Positions 44,949-53,944 of a stretch of 64,000 bases of DNA are shown piece after piece. A program made the position numbers and the translations under genes. How positions within the stretch are numbered: the stretch's first letter is position 1; the number at the start of each line of letters is the position of its first letter. The notes below the pieces were generated by a model. The model was not told where the DNA came from. It worked only from the letters and a program-made list of their open reading frames with translations, and did no database searches. Origin of the DNA: R-RK-3 sp963834945 (GTDB lineage Bacteria > Pseudomonadota > Alphaproteobacteria > Rhizobiales > Rhodomicrobiaceae); NCBI GenBank assembly GCA_963834945.1, contig CAWIDT010000009.1, forward strand, positions 620,001 to 684,000, given 5' to 3'.

Positions 44949-47018
44949 ATGAACGACCCTATCAGTCCACCACCCGTCTTCGGTTCTGGCGTGCGCGAAC
45001 TTCCAGCTTACGTGGCTAACGGGCTGCTTGGATTACGGATTCGTGACATGCCGCTCGCATCTGGCATGATGCTCATCAGCGGCTATACGGGCGAACACTT
45101 TGAGCGCCAAATCGAAGCGGCAGCCGTTGCGCCTTATCCGATCGCCGCGGACTTAGCGCTCGACGGAGTTTGGCTGTCTGACGTCCCGCACCAGGTCAGC
45201 GACCTCCAACAGGCCTACGATTTTTCCGCAGGCGAACTGACGACGCGCTTCGCGTTCCAGGCGGCGGGCCGGGCGGCGCAGGTGGAAGTTACGGCCTTTT
45301 GCAGCCGCCATGATCCCACGCTGGTCTGTCAGGAGATCGCCGTTACCGTCGATAAGGCCTGCGCTCTCGGCTTGCGTGCGATTGTCGATGCAAGTGGCGT
45401 CTCTGGGCGGCCGCTCAAACATGGGCGCATCACGCCCGGCGAGGACAAGCCCGCCACCGATGGAACATTGCTGTGGGAATCCGCCGGCGCCTTCTCGACG
45501 TGCGGCGTCGCGATCGTCACCGAGCTTTTGGGCGCCGGCGAACAAGAGGCTGCCCGGCCGCCGCTGCGGAATCATCGGCTGGTGACCGAATACGGATTTC
45601 GCGCGCGGACAGGCCGGACAGTGAGACTGCGACAGATCGCCAGCGTCATCCCGGACGTGATGCACCAGATCCCCGACCAACATGCGGCCAGGCTCGCCGC
45701 GAAGGCGCGCAAGGACGGGTTCGATACGGTTCGGAAGCAGAACCGCGCGGTCTGGGATGAGCTATGGAAGAGCAGGATCCGGCTCGAAGGTGCTGGTGAG
45801 CGCTGGCAAGGTTTGGCGGATGCCGCATTCTTTTACCTCAACAGCTCGGTTCATTCCGGTTCGCCGGCCTCGACCTCGATCTTCGGTTTGGCCACATGGC
45901 ATGACTATCACTATTATTTTGGCCATGTGATGTGGGACATCGAAGCCTTCGCCGTCCCGGCTATGTGCATGCTGCAGCCTGAGGCCGCCAGAGCACTCCT
46001 TGGCTATCGTTCGGCCAATCTGGAGGGCGCCAAGCTCAATGCTCGCCTATGGGGCCGTCGCGGCCTACAATTTCCCTGGGAAAGCGCGCCGCGCAGCGGC
46101 CAGGAAGCCGCTCCGATGCCCGGGACCGCTGCATGGCACGAAGATCACGTATCCCTGGATGTCGCGCGAGCCTTCGCCCTTTATGCCGACATCACCGGCG
46201 ACGCGGAATTTCTCCGCACTCAGGCGTGGCCGGTCCTGGCCGGGGTCAGCGAATGGATCACTACGCGGGTAACCAAGACGCGCGAAGGCTACGCTATCGC
46301 CGACTCCATGGGGATCGCCGAGCGCGAAGAGCCTGTGAGCAACGCGGCCTTCACCAATATGGGCGCCGTGGTGGTGCTGCGTGAGGCGATCAGGGTCGCC
46401 GAGCGCCTGGGCCATTCCGCCAATCCGGCGTGGACGAAGATCGCCAACGGGATGGCAATTCCGAAACGTGGCAGAGCCATTATCTCGCACGATGCCTACC
46501 GCATCGATGAGGAGAAGGGCGCGACTCCCGATCCGCTGATGGGGATCTTCCCGTTTGGATTTGCGCTTGAACCAGCCGCAGAGCAAGCCACTTTGGAACT
46601 CTATCTCGGAATGGCGCAGGAATACATCGGCAGCCCGATGCTCTCGGCTCTTTATGGTGCCTGGGCTGCTCGGTCTGGTAATCGTCAGCTAGCGTTGAAG
46701 CTGCTGGACGACGGCTATGGCCAATTCTGCGCGGGCCGCTTCCTTCAAACCCTCGAATACCGTGCCGACCGCTTCCCAGAGCAACCTCAGGCGGGGCCGT
46801 TTTTCGCCAATATCGGCGGTTTCCTCACGGGACTGCTCTTCGGTTTTACGGGACTTCGACCCGGGCCTGGCCTGCCGGCGAGTTGGGCCGAACGGCCCAT
46901 CGTGCTACCGGCCGGATGGACTTCGATTGAGGTCGAGCGGCTTTGGATTCGCGGCAAGGCGACGCGGCTGGTCGCGCGTCAAGGCGCCCAACGGGCCGAA
47001 CTCACTTCGGTTGATTAG
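44949..47018 (+). CDS. Glycoside hydrolase family 65-like enzyme (trehalase/glucosidase type)
   Basis: 689 residues from ATG 44949, which has AAGGGG five bases before it. N-terminal beta-sandwich, then an (alpha/alpha)6 barrel with HYYFGHVMWDIEAFAVPAMC, LQFPWESAPRSGQEAAP and TAAWHEDHVSLDVARAF; Glu398 in the last block is the expected general acid. C-terminal beta part ends with PAGWTSIEVERLWIRGKATR. The layout is that of GH65 members acting as acid trehalase or protein-glucosyl-galactosyl hydrolase (ATHL1/PGGHG) rather than phosphorylases, as far as can be seen. The 208 bases between the IS and this gene show nothing else. Confidence 0.82.
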   Translation: MNDPISPPPVFGSGVRELPAYVANGLLGLRIRDMPLASGMMLISGYTGEHFERQIEAAAVAPYPIAADLALDGVWLSDVPHQVSDLQQAYDFSAGELTTRFAFQAAGRAAQVEVTAFCSRHDPTLVCQEIAVTVDKACALGLRAIVDASGVSGRPLKHGRITPGEDKPATDGTLLWESAGAFSTCGVAIVTELLGAGEQEAARPPLRNHRLVTEYGFRARTGRTVRLRQIASVIPDVMHQIPDQHAARLAAKARKDGFDTVRKQNRAVWDELWKSRIRLEGAGERWQGLADAAFFYLNSSVHSGSPASTSIFGLATWHDYHYYFGHVMWDIEAFAVPAMCMLQPEAARALLGYRSANLEGAKLNARLWGRRGLQFPWESAPRSGQEAAPMPGTAAWHEDHVSLDVARAFALYADITGDAEFLRTQAWPVLAGVSEWITTRVTKTREGYAIADSMGIAEREEPVSNAAFTNMGAVVVLREAIRVAERLGHSANPAWTKIANGMAIPKRGRAIISHDAYRIDEEKGATPDPLMGIFPFGFALEPAAEQATLELYLGMAQEYIGSPMLSALYGAWAARSGNRQLALKLLDDGYGQFCAGRFLQTLEYRADRFPEQPQAGPFFANIGGFLTGLLFGFTGLRPGPGLPASWAERPIVLPAGWTSIEVERLWIRGKATRLVARQGAQRAELTSVD

Positions 47019-47419
47019 TGCGAGCCAGCAAGTTCGCTGCATCCGCGCCCAGCTGCTCGGCAGCGATAGTGAGATCGTTGGATTGCAGAAGCGCGTCGGA
47101 CCCGAACCGCGTCTGCGTGCGGCGAGGGTGTCCAGTGCCCAAACGAAAGGAAGCTGATTTTTCCACAGTCATGCCGTGCTAACGTGTTGTCTTCGAGGCT
47201 ATCCGCCAACGAATAAGCTGACTACTCCACATTTCCGCTGCGAAGTCGGTTCATTGGGGCCAAGAGGTTTGTCCGGCGCCAGCGGCGGTCTGCTCAACCG
47301 TTTTGCCGAGCTCGAAGCGGGTTGAAGTGTGATTCTGCCGGGGCGTCTTCCGCGCGTCTTTAGGATCGAAGCATGCCTCCCAAGATGGATCATAAGACGG
47401 AGACGGAGACGGACCTTCG
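47019..47419. other. Intergenic stretch, no supported gene
   Basis: About 400 bases between the GH65 gene and the AHSA1 relic. The short frames on both strands show no family signature or good start. Probably decayed sequence. Confidence 0.45.
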
Positions 47420-47758
47420 ATGCCCCAAAACTTTCCGGGCGAAATCCACGTGACTATCACGTTGAGGGAGTCTCGGTCGGAACCGATGTGCACATAGAGC
47501 AGAAGGGACTGCCGGCGGTCATTCCCGTGGAGGCCTGCTATCTGGGCTGCAGCCAAGCCGGAAAGGGTCAATGGGGCGTTCATTGATGCGGACGCCTTGG
47601 CCAGATCGCTTCCGCCCAACGGCTTTACCGCCAAAGTCCATCACATGGATGCGAAGGTTGGTGGCGCATTCAGGATGTCGTTCACGAACTTCACCACCCG
47701 CACAAGTATTGGTTTGGCGGCGAAACTCTTTCCTCACCAGCGGATCTGATGCACCGAC
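47420..47758 (+). pseudogene. Rearranged AHSA1/SRPBCC-domain relic
   Basis: Fragments of an AHSA1-like (activator of Hsp90 ATPase homologue 1) START-fold protein lie in swapped order. First the C-terminal part: NFPGEIHVTITLR in one frame, then VSVGTDVHIEQKGLPAVIPV with EACYLG in another. Then the N-terminal part in the third frame: AFIDADALARSLPPNGFTAK, VHHMDAKVGGAFRMSFTNF, and beyond a frameshift FPHQRI followed by a stop. In intact relatives the N-terminal block comes first. It looks like the remains of two tandem copies joined by a deletion, or a duplication-inversion scar. Not functional. Confidence 0.75.
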
Positions 47759-48011
47759 AAGAGATGAGGCGTTAAATCCGGAACGGACTGTGGCCGATAT
47801 GTATTAGGTAGCAGCGCCCGCTCTCGGCGTACGCTGCACTTAACGTAGCAATGCGGTGACAACCTCGCGCTCCTCACCCGGACGACCATATCGCATATGG
47901 GAGCAGAGGCTGAAAGGCTACCTTCGTCGCGAATTTTGCGCGTAGATCGCCAGTCAGGCATATTATGCGCCACTACTCTGCTGGCCTTTGGGCTGCCGCG
48001 CGGGACTGAGG
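47759..48011. other. Intergenic stretch before the kinase relic
   Basis: About 250 bases; no gene, RNA or clear promoter found. Confidence 0.4.
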
Positions 48012-48888
48012 ATGAATTTGCCACGACGCGACACAGACCCATCCGAGACGAAAATGCCGGTAGCACCGGAGAAATCTTGTGCCAGCGAGGCCTCCGGTTT
48101 GGCGGGAGACGACACCCCTAATCAGCTTCGTCGGCGTATTGAGGAATTAACCGCAGAAAACGCACAACTCGCCGAAGCCGTGGCGGCGCGGGACGCCTTT
48201 CTAGCGATGCGGCGCACGAGCTCCGCAATCCAATGACCCCGATTATGGGCCGCGTATCGATGCTGCGTCGCATGATCGGGAACGGGAGAATCCGTCCCGA
48301 TAAAATCGAGCAGAGCCTTGATCAGATCGAATGGCTGATCACCATGTTCATCAAGCGCGCAACGACATTGCTCGACGTGTCATGCATTACCTCCGACAGT
48401 TTGCGGCTCGCGAGAATCGAGGTGAACGTCTGCGAGCTGGTACAGGCCGTCGCCGACAATTTTCGGCCACTTGCCCAGCACGCCGGTTTGGAGCTGAAGC
48501 TCGATCTTCCAAATGCAGATCTCAGCATCGTGGGTGACCGGCTCGCACTCGAGCAGGTGCTCGACAATCTAGTGTCAAACGCGTTCAAATATGCGGGTGG
48601 CAAGCCTATCCTGATAAGCGCGATCGCGAACTCAGGGAACGGCGCCGCAAACATCAGTGTTAGTGATGGCGGACCCGGGATCTCTGCCGAAAATCAGGCT
48701 CGGATTTTTGAGCGCTTCGAGCGCGCGGTGACCCGGGGGACCGCGCCGGCAGCTTCGGTGTCGGTCTATGGATAGTCAAGCGGCTCTGTGAAGCGATGGA
48801 TGGATCCATTGACGTGACGTCCGCGCCGGGCGCGGGCTCTACATTCTCCGTCATTTTTCCTTTAGCGCCTACACGGGACTCCCAATGA
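48012..48888 (+). pseudogene. Sensor histidine kinase, two frameshifts
   Basis: A soluble kinase lacking membrane helices. A coiled-coil start (LRRRIEELTAENAQLAEAVA) is followed by the H-box AAHELRNPMTPIMGR, where the histidine is the phosphorylation site, the N-box LDNLVSNAFKYAGG, G1 VSDGGPGIS, F-box RIFERFERAV and G2 SFGVGLWIVKRLCEAM. These blocks lie in three frames: one base is missing near 48203 (before the H-box) and one G near 48739, inside a GGGGG run. The frame after the second shift ends at TGA 48888, overlapping the KaiC-like ATG by four bases. If the indels are real the kinase is dead. Confidence 0.82.
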
Positions 48889-50401
48889 CCGCCATACCGC
48901 CGACCGAAGAACCGGAACCAATCCGAGTGCAAAGCGGGATCGCCGGCCTCGACACGATCCTGGGCGGCGGCTTCATGCTTGGTGGGTTGTACATAATCCA
49001 GGGCTCGCCGGGAGCGGGGAAGCCAATCCTTACAAATCAGGTTTGCTTCCATCACGTCGCAAGCGGGGGGCAGGCGTTGTTCTTCACCCTGCTGTCGGAA
49101 AACCACGCCCGGATGACCGCCGACCTGCGTAATCTGTCGTTCTTCGACGAGAGCAGGATTCCTGACCAACTGGCCTATGTCAGCGCCTACAACGTCCTGC
49201 GCGAGGGTGGGCTGGAGGAGCTTAGCAAGCTTCTGCGCCGTGAAATTTTGCGACGTCGTGTAACCATGCTGGTGATTGATGGCCTGGCGTCGGCGCAAGC
49301 CAGCGCGGCAAGCCCCGTAGCCTTCAAGGAGTTTGTGCACGATCTACAGGAGATCGCCCTCGCGACCGACTGCACCATGTTTCTGACGACAAACGCCAGC
49401 AGGGAGACGTCCCCCGAGCAAACCATGGTGGACGGGATCGTGGGGCTGGCGGATCGCATTTATGGCTGGCAGGCCGAGAGGGACCTTCAGGTTAGCAAAT
49501 TCCGGGGCAGCGGCTATTTGCGTGGCCGTCATTCTTATCAGATCACCGATTCCGGTATCAGCGTATACCCTCGGACCGAAGCGCTATTTTCGCAGCCAAG
49601 CCGTCGGGGGGAAGCTGATCCTGGTCGAATTTCCGCAGACATCGATCGAACTCGACGCTATGTTGCATGGCGGTTTGCCGTGGCTTCAACGACCATGGTC
49701 ATGGGACCATCCGGCGTTGGAAAGACGACCATGGGACTGCATTTTCTGTCTCGCTCCTCGTCAGCCGAACCCGGACTAATGTTCAGCTTCTACGAGACCC
49801 CCGCTCGCCTGGGCGTAAAGGCCGGCGGGATGTTTCCGTCGTTGCGCCACCATTTAGACAGTTGAGTTGTCCAAGTGCTCTGGCAATCGCCGACGGGAGA
49901 TCCGCTCGATGCGTATGGCGAGCGCCTTCTCGCGGCCGTGCATAGGCGGCACGTGAAGCGCCTCTTCATTGACGGTTTGACGGCCTTTCAGAACGCCGCG
50001 ATTGACGCGTCTCGTATCGGAAACTTCTTCTCGGCGCTCGCGAATGAGCTCCGCGTACTGGGCGTTACCACCTGTATTTGCTGGAAGTTCCGGACCTTTC
50101 AGGGAGCTCCATCCGGGTTCCCGTCGAGGACGCGTCGAGCTTGGCCGAGAATGTGATCTTGCTCAGATTCGTCGAGCAACGGTCACGGCTCCGTCGAATC
50201 GTCTCGGTACTGAAGGTCAGGGATAGTGACTTTGACTCCTCACTATATGAGTTTACGATCACTAATAATGGCATCGCGATTGAAGACACCTCGGAAAGTG
50301 CCGAAGACATCCTTCTGACACTGCCGGCCGCAATGCTGAAGGTTCCGAGCAAACTTCCAAGCGCCGGGGCTAGGCATGGCCGTCGTGCTGGTGGTGGATG
50401 A
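48885..50401 (+). pseudogene. KaiC-like RecA-fold ATPase, nonsense codon and frameshift
   Basis: Two-domain KaiC-family protein. Domain 1 begins IAGLDTILGGGFMLGGLYII with a Walker A that reads GSPGAGKP instead of the usual GAGKT; Walker B is RVTMLVIDGLAS. Domain 2 has Walker A GPSGVGKTT. After HHLDS there is an in-frame TGA (49863-49865), and the protein resumes in the same frame VVQVLWQSPTGDPLDAYGER, LLAAVHRRHVKRLFIDGLTA. Near 50075 a frameshift moves it to EVPDLSGSSIRVPVEDASSL and on to TGA 50401. The stop, the frameshift and the altered Walker A together point to real decay. Such proteins usually pair with a kinase and regulator, as here. Confidence 0.82.
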
Positions 50402-50753
50402 CGAATTTGGGATCGCAAAGCTTCTGGAGGAGGTCCTTGAGGACGAAGGGCACCAGGTTCTGGTGGCAAGTAACGGGCGTCAGGCGTTGGAGCGTGCTGC
50501 GGATGAACTGCCAGCGGTCGTGCTCACTGACTATATGATGCCTGTGATGGACGGCGCGGCACTGATCGAAGCCATGGCGGCTGACGCGCAGCTCGCCAAC
50601 ATTCCGATCATATTGATGAGTTCGGTGCCGGAAACGACAGTCGCCGGACGCGTTTCGGGCTATACGATTTTTGTGCAAAAACCGTTCAAAATCTTCGATC
50701 TCGTCGATTTGGTCGCTGAGCTTGCCGCACGTGCGCCTTCAATCTATGGGTAA
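50376..50753 (+). CDS. Single-domain response regulator (CheY-like)
   Basis: 125-residue receiver domain, intact. Acidic pocket VVDDE (residues 6-10), phosphorylation Asp in VVLTDYMMPVMDG (near 51), Ser in ILMSSVPE (near 83) and Lys in FVQKPFKIFDLV (near 105). No output domain, so it would act by protein contact or phosphotransfer. It overlaps the end of the KaiC-like relic and is the only complete gene of the kinase/KaiC/regulator locus; without the kinase it must be phosphorylated by another one. Confidence 0.9.
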   Translation: MAVVLVVDDEFGIAKLLEEVLEDEGHQVLVASNGRQALERAADELPAVVLTDYMMPVMDGAALIEAMAADAQLANIPIILMSSVPETTVAGRVSGYTIFVQKPFKIFDLVDLVAELAARAPSIYG

Positions 50754-51136
50754 AGTGCTGACGTGTGCAAGCCAAAGTCGAAATCGGCAGCAGGACAATT
50801 GCAGCTCGCCTATATGTGATTTTCCTCCGACAGCCGTGCGCATTTCCGCGCGATCGGCACATTTGGCACCTGCATTCCCCTCGTCAGCCAGTGGATCGAA
50901 CCTGACTTTCGGGGCGGTGGCTCAGCAGTAGGAGATGACCACCTATTGCAATGCCAGAAGCTACTGGTTCCGTTCATTAAGAGCAATCTACCACGGCCCA
51001 CCTGGCGGCAAGCCACGTGAGAAACGGAACTATTGCAGCGGTTTAACGTTCGAGGTCCTAGTCCGACACGTCGATACCAATCGCGCAACCGCCTTTCTCA
51101 AGCGGCCGCTGAATCGCCCAGCCACAGGACCACAAC
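50754..51136. other. Intergenic region upstream of the inositol-phosphate synthase cluster
   Basis: About 380 bases, with no supported gene. It probably contains the promoter of the plus-strand cluster that starts at 51137; a weak CAGGA lies seven bases before the ATG, and no clear -35/-10 pair or operator was found. Confidence 0.5.
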
Positions 51137-52231
51137 ATGGACGCTGCAACTACTGGTTTCCAAAACGTCAGGATTGCTCTCGTTGGCGTTGGGAATTGCG
51201 CCTCATCCCTTGTCCAGGGTCTGAGCTACTATGGAAATCAACACGGCAATGAGCGGGTGGCAGGTTTGATGAATGCCGATCTCGGTGGCTACAGGCCGAG
51301 CCACATCAAGGTGTCCGCCGCGTTCGACGTCAACGCCTCCAAGGTGGGCCGCGACGTGGCGGAGGCCATCTTCGCCGCCCCCAACAATGCGGACAAGTTT
51401 GCCGAAGTCGTAGCCAGCGGGGTGATCGTCGAACGCGGTCCGACGCTCGATGGTATAGGCCAATATCTCCGCGACGAAGTTACAGAATCCGAGGCGGCTC
51501 CAGTGGATGTGGCGGCGGCGCTTAAGCGCAGCGCGACGAATGTTGTGGTCTCGTATCTGCCGGTCGGATCGCAGAAAGCGACGGAGTATTACGCCGATTG
51601 CGCCATCGAGGCGGGTTGCGCTTTCGTCAATTGTGTGCCCGTTTTCGTGGCGTCGAACGAAGACTGGCGGCGGCGCTTCGAAGAGCGTGGGCTGCCGGTA
51701 ATCGGCGATGATGTGAAAAGCCAGGTCGGAGCGACCATCGTGCATCGCACGCTTACCAACCTTTTTCGCGAGCGCGGTGTACGGCTCGATCGGACCTATC
51801 AGCTCAATTTCGGCGGCAATTCCGATTTCAAGAACATGCTTGAGCGCAGCCGCCTGGAGTCGAAGAAGATCTCGAAGACGGGCTCGGTCAATAGTCAGCT
51901 GGACATACCCCTCTCGAACGACGATATCCACATCAGCCCGAGCGACCACGTTCCCTGGCTAGGCGACCGCAAAGTCGCATATATCCGCATGGAAGGCACG
52001 GCATTCGGCGGTGCGCCGCTGGCGATCGAAATGAAGCTGGAGGTTTGGGATTCTCCAAATTCGGCAGGCATCGTCATCGACGCCGTACGATGCGCGAAGC
52101 TGGCGCTTGATCGCGGCATTTCGGGCGCTCTCACCGGCCCGTCGAGCTATTTCATGAAGTCCCCGCCACAGCAATTTTCGGACAGTGAAGCGCGCGAGCG
52201 CACTCTGAAATTTATCGACGGCGCGAACTGA
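51137..52231 (+). CDS. ino1: Inositol-3-phosphate synthase (Ino1)
   Basis: 364-residue enzyme converting D-glucose 6-phosphate to 1L-myo-inositol 1-phosphate with bound NAD. N-terminal Rossmann region RIALVGVGNCASSLVQGLSY; the catalytic part has GDDVKSQVGATIVHRTL, QLNFGGNSDFKNML and YIRMEGTAFGGAPLAIEMKL, with the lysines usual for the family. The short size is that of the actinobacterial/archaeal type, not the eukaryotic 500-residue type. First gene of a plus-strand cluster that runs to the window end; it probably supplies an inositol phosphate core for the product. Confidence 0.95.
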   Translation: MDAATTGFQNVRIALVGVGNCASSLVQGLSYYGNQHGNERVAGLMNADLGGYRPSHIKVSAAFDVNASKVGRDVAEAIFAAPNNADKFAEVVASGVIVERGPTLDGIGQYLRDEVTESEAAPVDVAAALKRSATNVVVSYLPVGSQKATEYYADCAIEAGCAFVNCVPVFVASNEDWRRRFEERGLPVIGDDVKSQVGATIVHRTLTNLFRERGVRLDRTYQLNFGGNSDFKNMLERSRLESKKISKTGSVNSQLDIPLSNDDIHISPSDHVPWLGDRKVAYIRMEGTAFGGAPLAIEMKLEVWDSPNSAGIVIDAVRCAKLALDRGISGALTGPSSYFMKSPPQQFSDSEARERTLKFIDGAN

Positions 52232-52245
52232 ACGGGGTCGCTCGG

Positions 52246-52843
52246 GTGACGACCTTCTTTCTCGTCCGCCATGCTCTTCACGTTCTCGGCTCTGGCGTTC
52301 TCGCTGGCCGAAACCCGGCTGCGCGCCTCTCGGACGAAGGACATGGCCAGGCGGCGGCCCTTGCTCGCCGGCTTCAGCGCGAGCATGTGACGGCAATCCA
52401 TTCAAGCCCGCAGGAGAGGACGCTCGGGACGGCGCGCGCGATCGCCCAACAATCGTACCTTCCCGTGGAGGAGGTTTCGGCGCTCGATGAGGTGGAGTTC
52501 GGAAGTTGGACCGGCAAGAGCTTCGGGGAGCTGGACGCCGAACTCGGGATGGGTGCGCTGGAATGCCGAGCGCGATATCGCGAGCACACCCGCGGGAGAC
52601 ACCATGCGCGCCGTTGCCGACCGTATCACCCGCCATATGGAGCAGCGCCGGACACGCGATCCCGAAGGCAAAGTCGTTATCGTCAGCCATGCCGAACCTA
52701 TCCGTGCCGTGATTTTGCATTATCGCGGCCTGCCGTTCCGCGATTTCTCCCGCATCGAGATTGATCCCGCCTCGATCACCAAGCTTGTCCTCACCGAAAC
52801 CGTCGCAATGGTCTCAAGCATCAATGAAGGGGTTACCGCATGA
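52246..52843 (+). pseudogene. Histidine phosphatase (phosphoglycerate-mutase family), frameshifted near 52548
   Basis: GTG start at 52246. The first frame carries the catalytic RH motif in TTFFLVRHALHV, LSDEGHGQAAALARRLQ, IHSSPQERTLGTARAIA and ALDEVEFGSWTGKSFGELDA. One extra base near 52546-52549 shifts the frame; the family continuation WVRWNAERDIASTPAGDTM and VVIVSHAEPIRAVILHY (second catalytic His) follow in the next frame to TGA 52843, which overlaps the next ATG. Removing the base gives a normal 198-residue protein. In the cluster it could dephosphorylate inositol phosphate or a sugar phosphate. Sequencing error or recent mutation are both possible. Confidence 0.83.
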
Positions 52844-53943
52844 AGATCGTCATATTCGGGCTGACGGTCTCGTCCTCCTGGGGGAACGGCCATGCCACGC
52901 TGTGGCGGGGCCTGATCCGCTCGCTAATCCGCATTGGCCATCGCGTCGTATTCTTCGAGCGCGACGTCCCTTACTACGCTGGCGCGCGGGACCTCCACGA
53001 CATCAGTGGCGGCGCGCTCGTGCTCTATTCCGACTGGGACGCGGTTCGCGCTCGTGCGCTGAAGGAGGTCTCCGACAGCGACGTCGCGATGGTCACGTCG
53101 TTCTGCCCGGACGGCATCGCAGCCGGCGAACTCGTGCATTCGGCGGCGCGCGGACTCACGGTATTCTACGATCTCGATACGCCCGTCACCCTCTCCAAAT
53201 TACAGCGCGGTGAGGCCCTCCCCTATATCGGCTCGAATGGCCTGCGCGATTTCGACCTGGTGCTGAGCTATACCGGCGGCGCCGCGCTCGGCGCGATCCA
53301 GTCGCTGCTCGGAGCCCCACGGGTCGCTCCGCTCTACGGCCATGTTGATCCAGTGCTACACCAACTCGGCAGGCCGGTGCCGCAATATGTCGCCGACCTC
53401 TCTTATCTCGGCACATATGCGGAAGACCGCCAGGCTGCGCTTGAGGCGCTTTTCGTCGAGGCGGCGCGGCTGCGGCGCTCTTGTCGGTTCATCATCGGCG
53501 GCGCGCAATATCCCCCAGATTTCCCTTGGGCGGACAACATTTTTTTCGTTCGCCACTTGCCGCCCAGCGAGCATCCCTCTTTCTTTGCCTCCTCGCCCTT
53601 GACCCTCAACGTCACCCGGCGCGACATGGCGACGATGGGCTGGTGCCCGTCCGGCCGCCTTTTCGAAGCGGCGGCTTGCGGCGCGGCGATCATCTCCGAC
53701 GAATGGGAAGGGCTCGACAGCTTCTACGCGCCCGGCTCGGAAATCCTGATTGCGCGTACAACCGACGATACGCTGGCCGCGTTCGATCTCAGCGAAACGG
53801 AAGTCAGACGGCTGGCAAGTGCCGCACGCGAGCGGACGCTCGCTGAACACACATCGGCGCATCGGGCTGCCGAATTGATCTCACTCTGCGAGGCAGCGCG
53901 GGCGCCAGCAGATCCCAAGGTCCTGAAAGCGGTGGAGGCGTAA
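52840..53943 (+). CDS. CgeB-like glycosyltransferase (GT-B)
   Basis: 367-residue glycosyltransferase-like protein. N-terminus MKIVIFGLTVSSSWGNGHAT with SLIRIGHRVVFFERDVPYY, then LTVFYDLDTPVTLSKLQRGE; the C-terminal domain has LSYLGTYAEDRQAALEALFV, FSRHLPPSEH-like FVRHLPPSEHPSFFASSPLT, LNVTRRDMATMGWCPSGRLF and EAAACGAAIISDEWEGLDSF, the donor-sugar site of CgeB/GT4-like enzymes. ATGA overlap with the phosphatase. It likely transfers a sugar onto the inositol-derived or other acceptor made in this cluster. Confidence 0.82.
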   Translation: MKIVIFGLTVSSSWGNGHATLWRGLIRSLIRIGHRVVFFERDVPYYAGARDLHDISGGALVLYSDWDAVRARALKEVSDSDVAMVTSFCPDGIAAGELVHSAARGLTVFYDLDTPVTLSKLQRGEALPYIGSNGLRDFDLVLSYTGGAALGAIQSLLGAPRVAPLYGHVDPVLHQLGRPVPQYVADLSYLGTYAEDRQAALEALFVEAARLRRSCRFIIGGAQYPPDFPWADNIFFVRHLPPSEHPSFFASSPLTLNVTRRDMATMGWCPSGRLFEAAACGAAIISDEWEGLDSFYAPGSEILIARTTDDTLAAFDLSETEVRRLASAARERTLAEHTSAHRAAELISLCEAARAPADPKVLKAVEA

Positions 53944-53944
53944 C

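Noticed and set aside
50935..51252. Plus-strand frame upstream of and overlapping ino1
   Set aside because: Out of frame with ino1, no ribosome-binding site and no similarity recognised.
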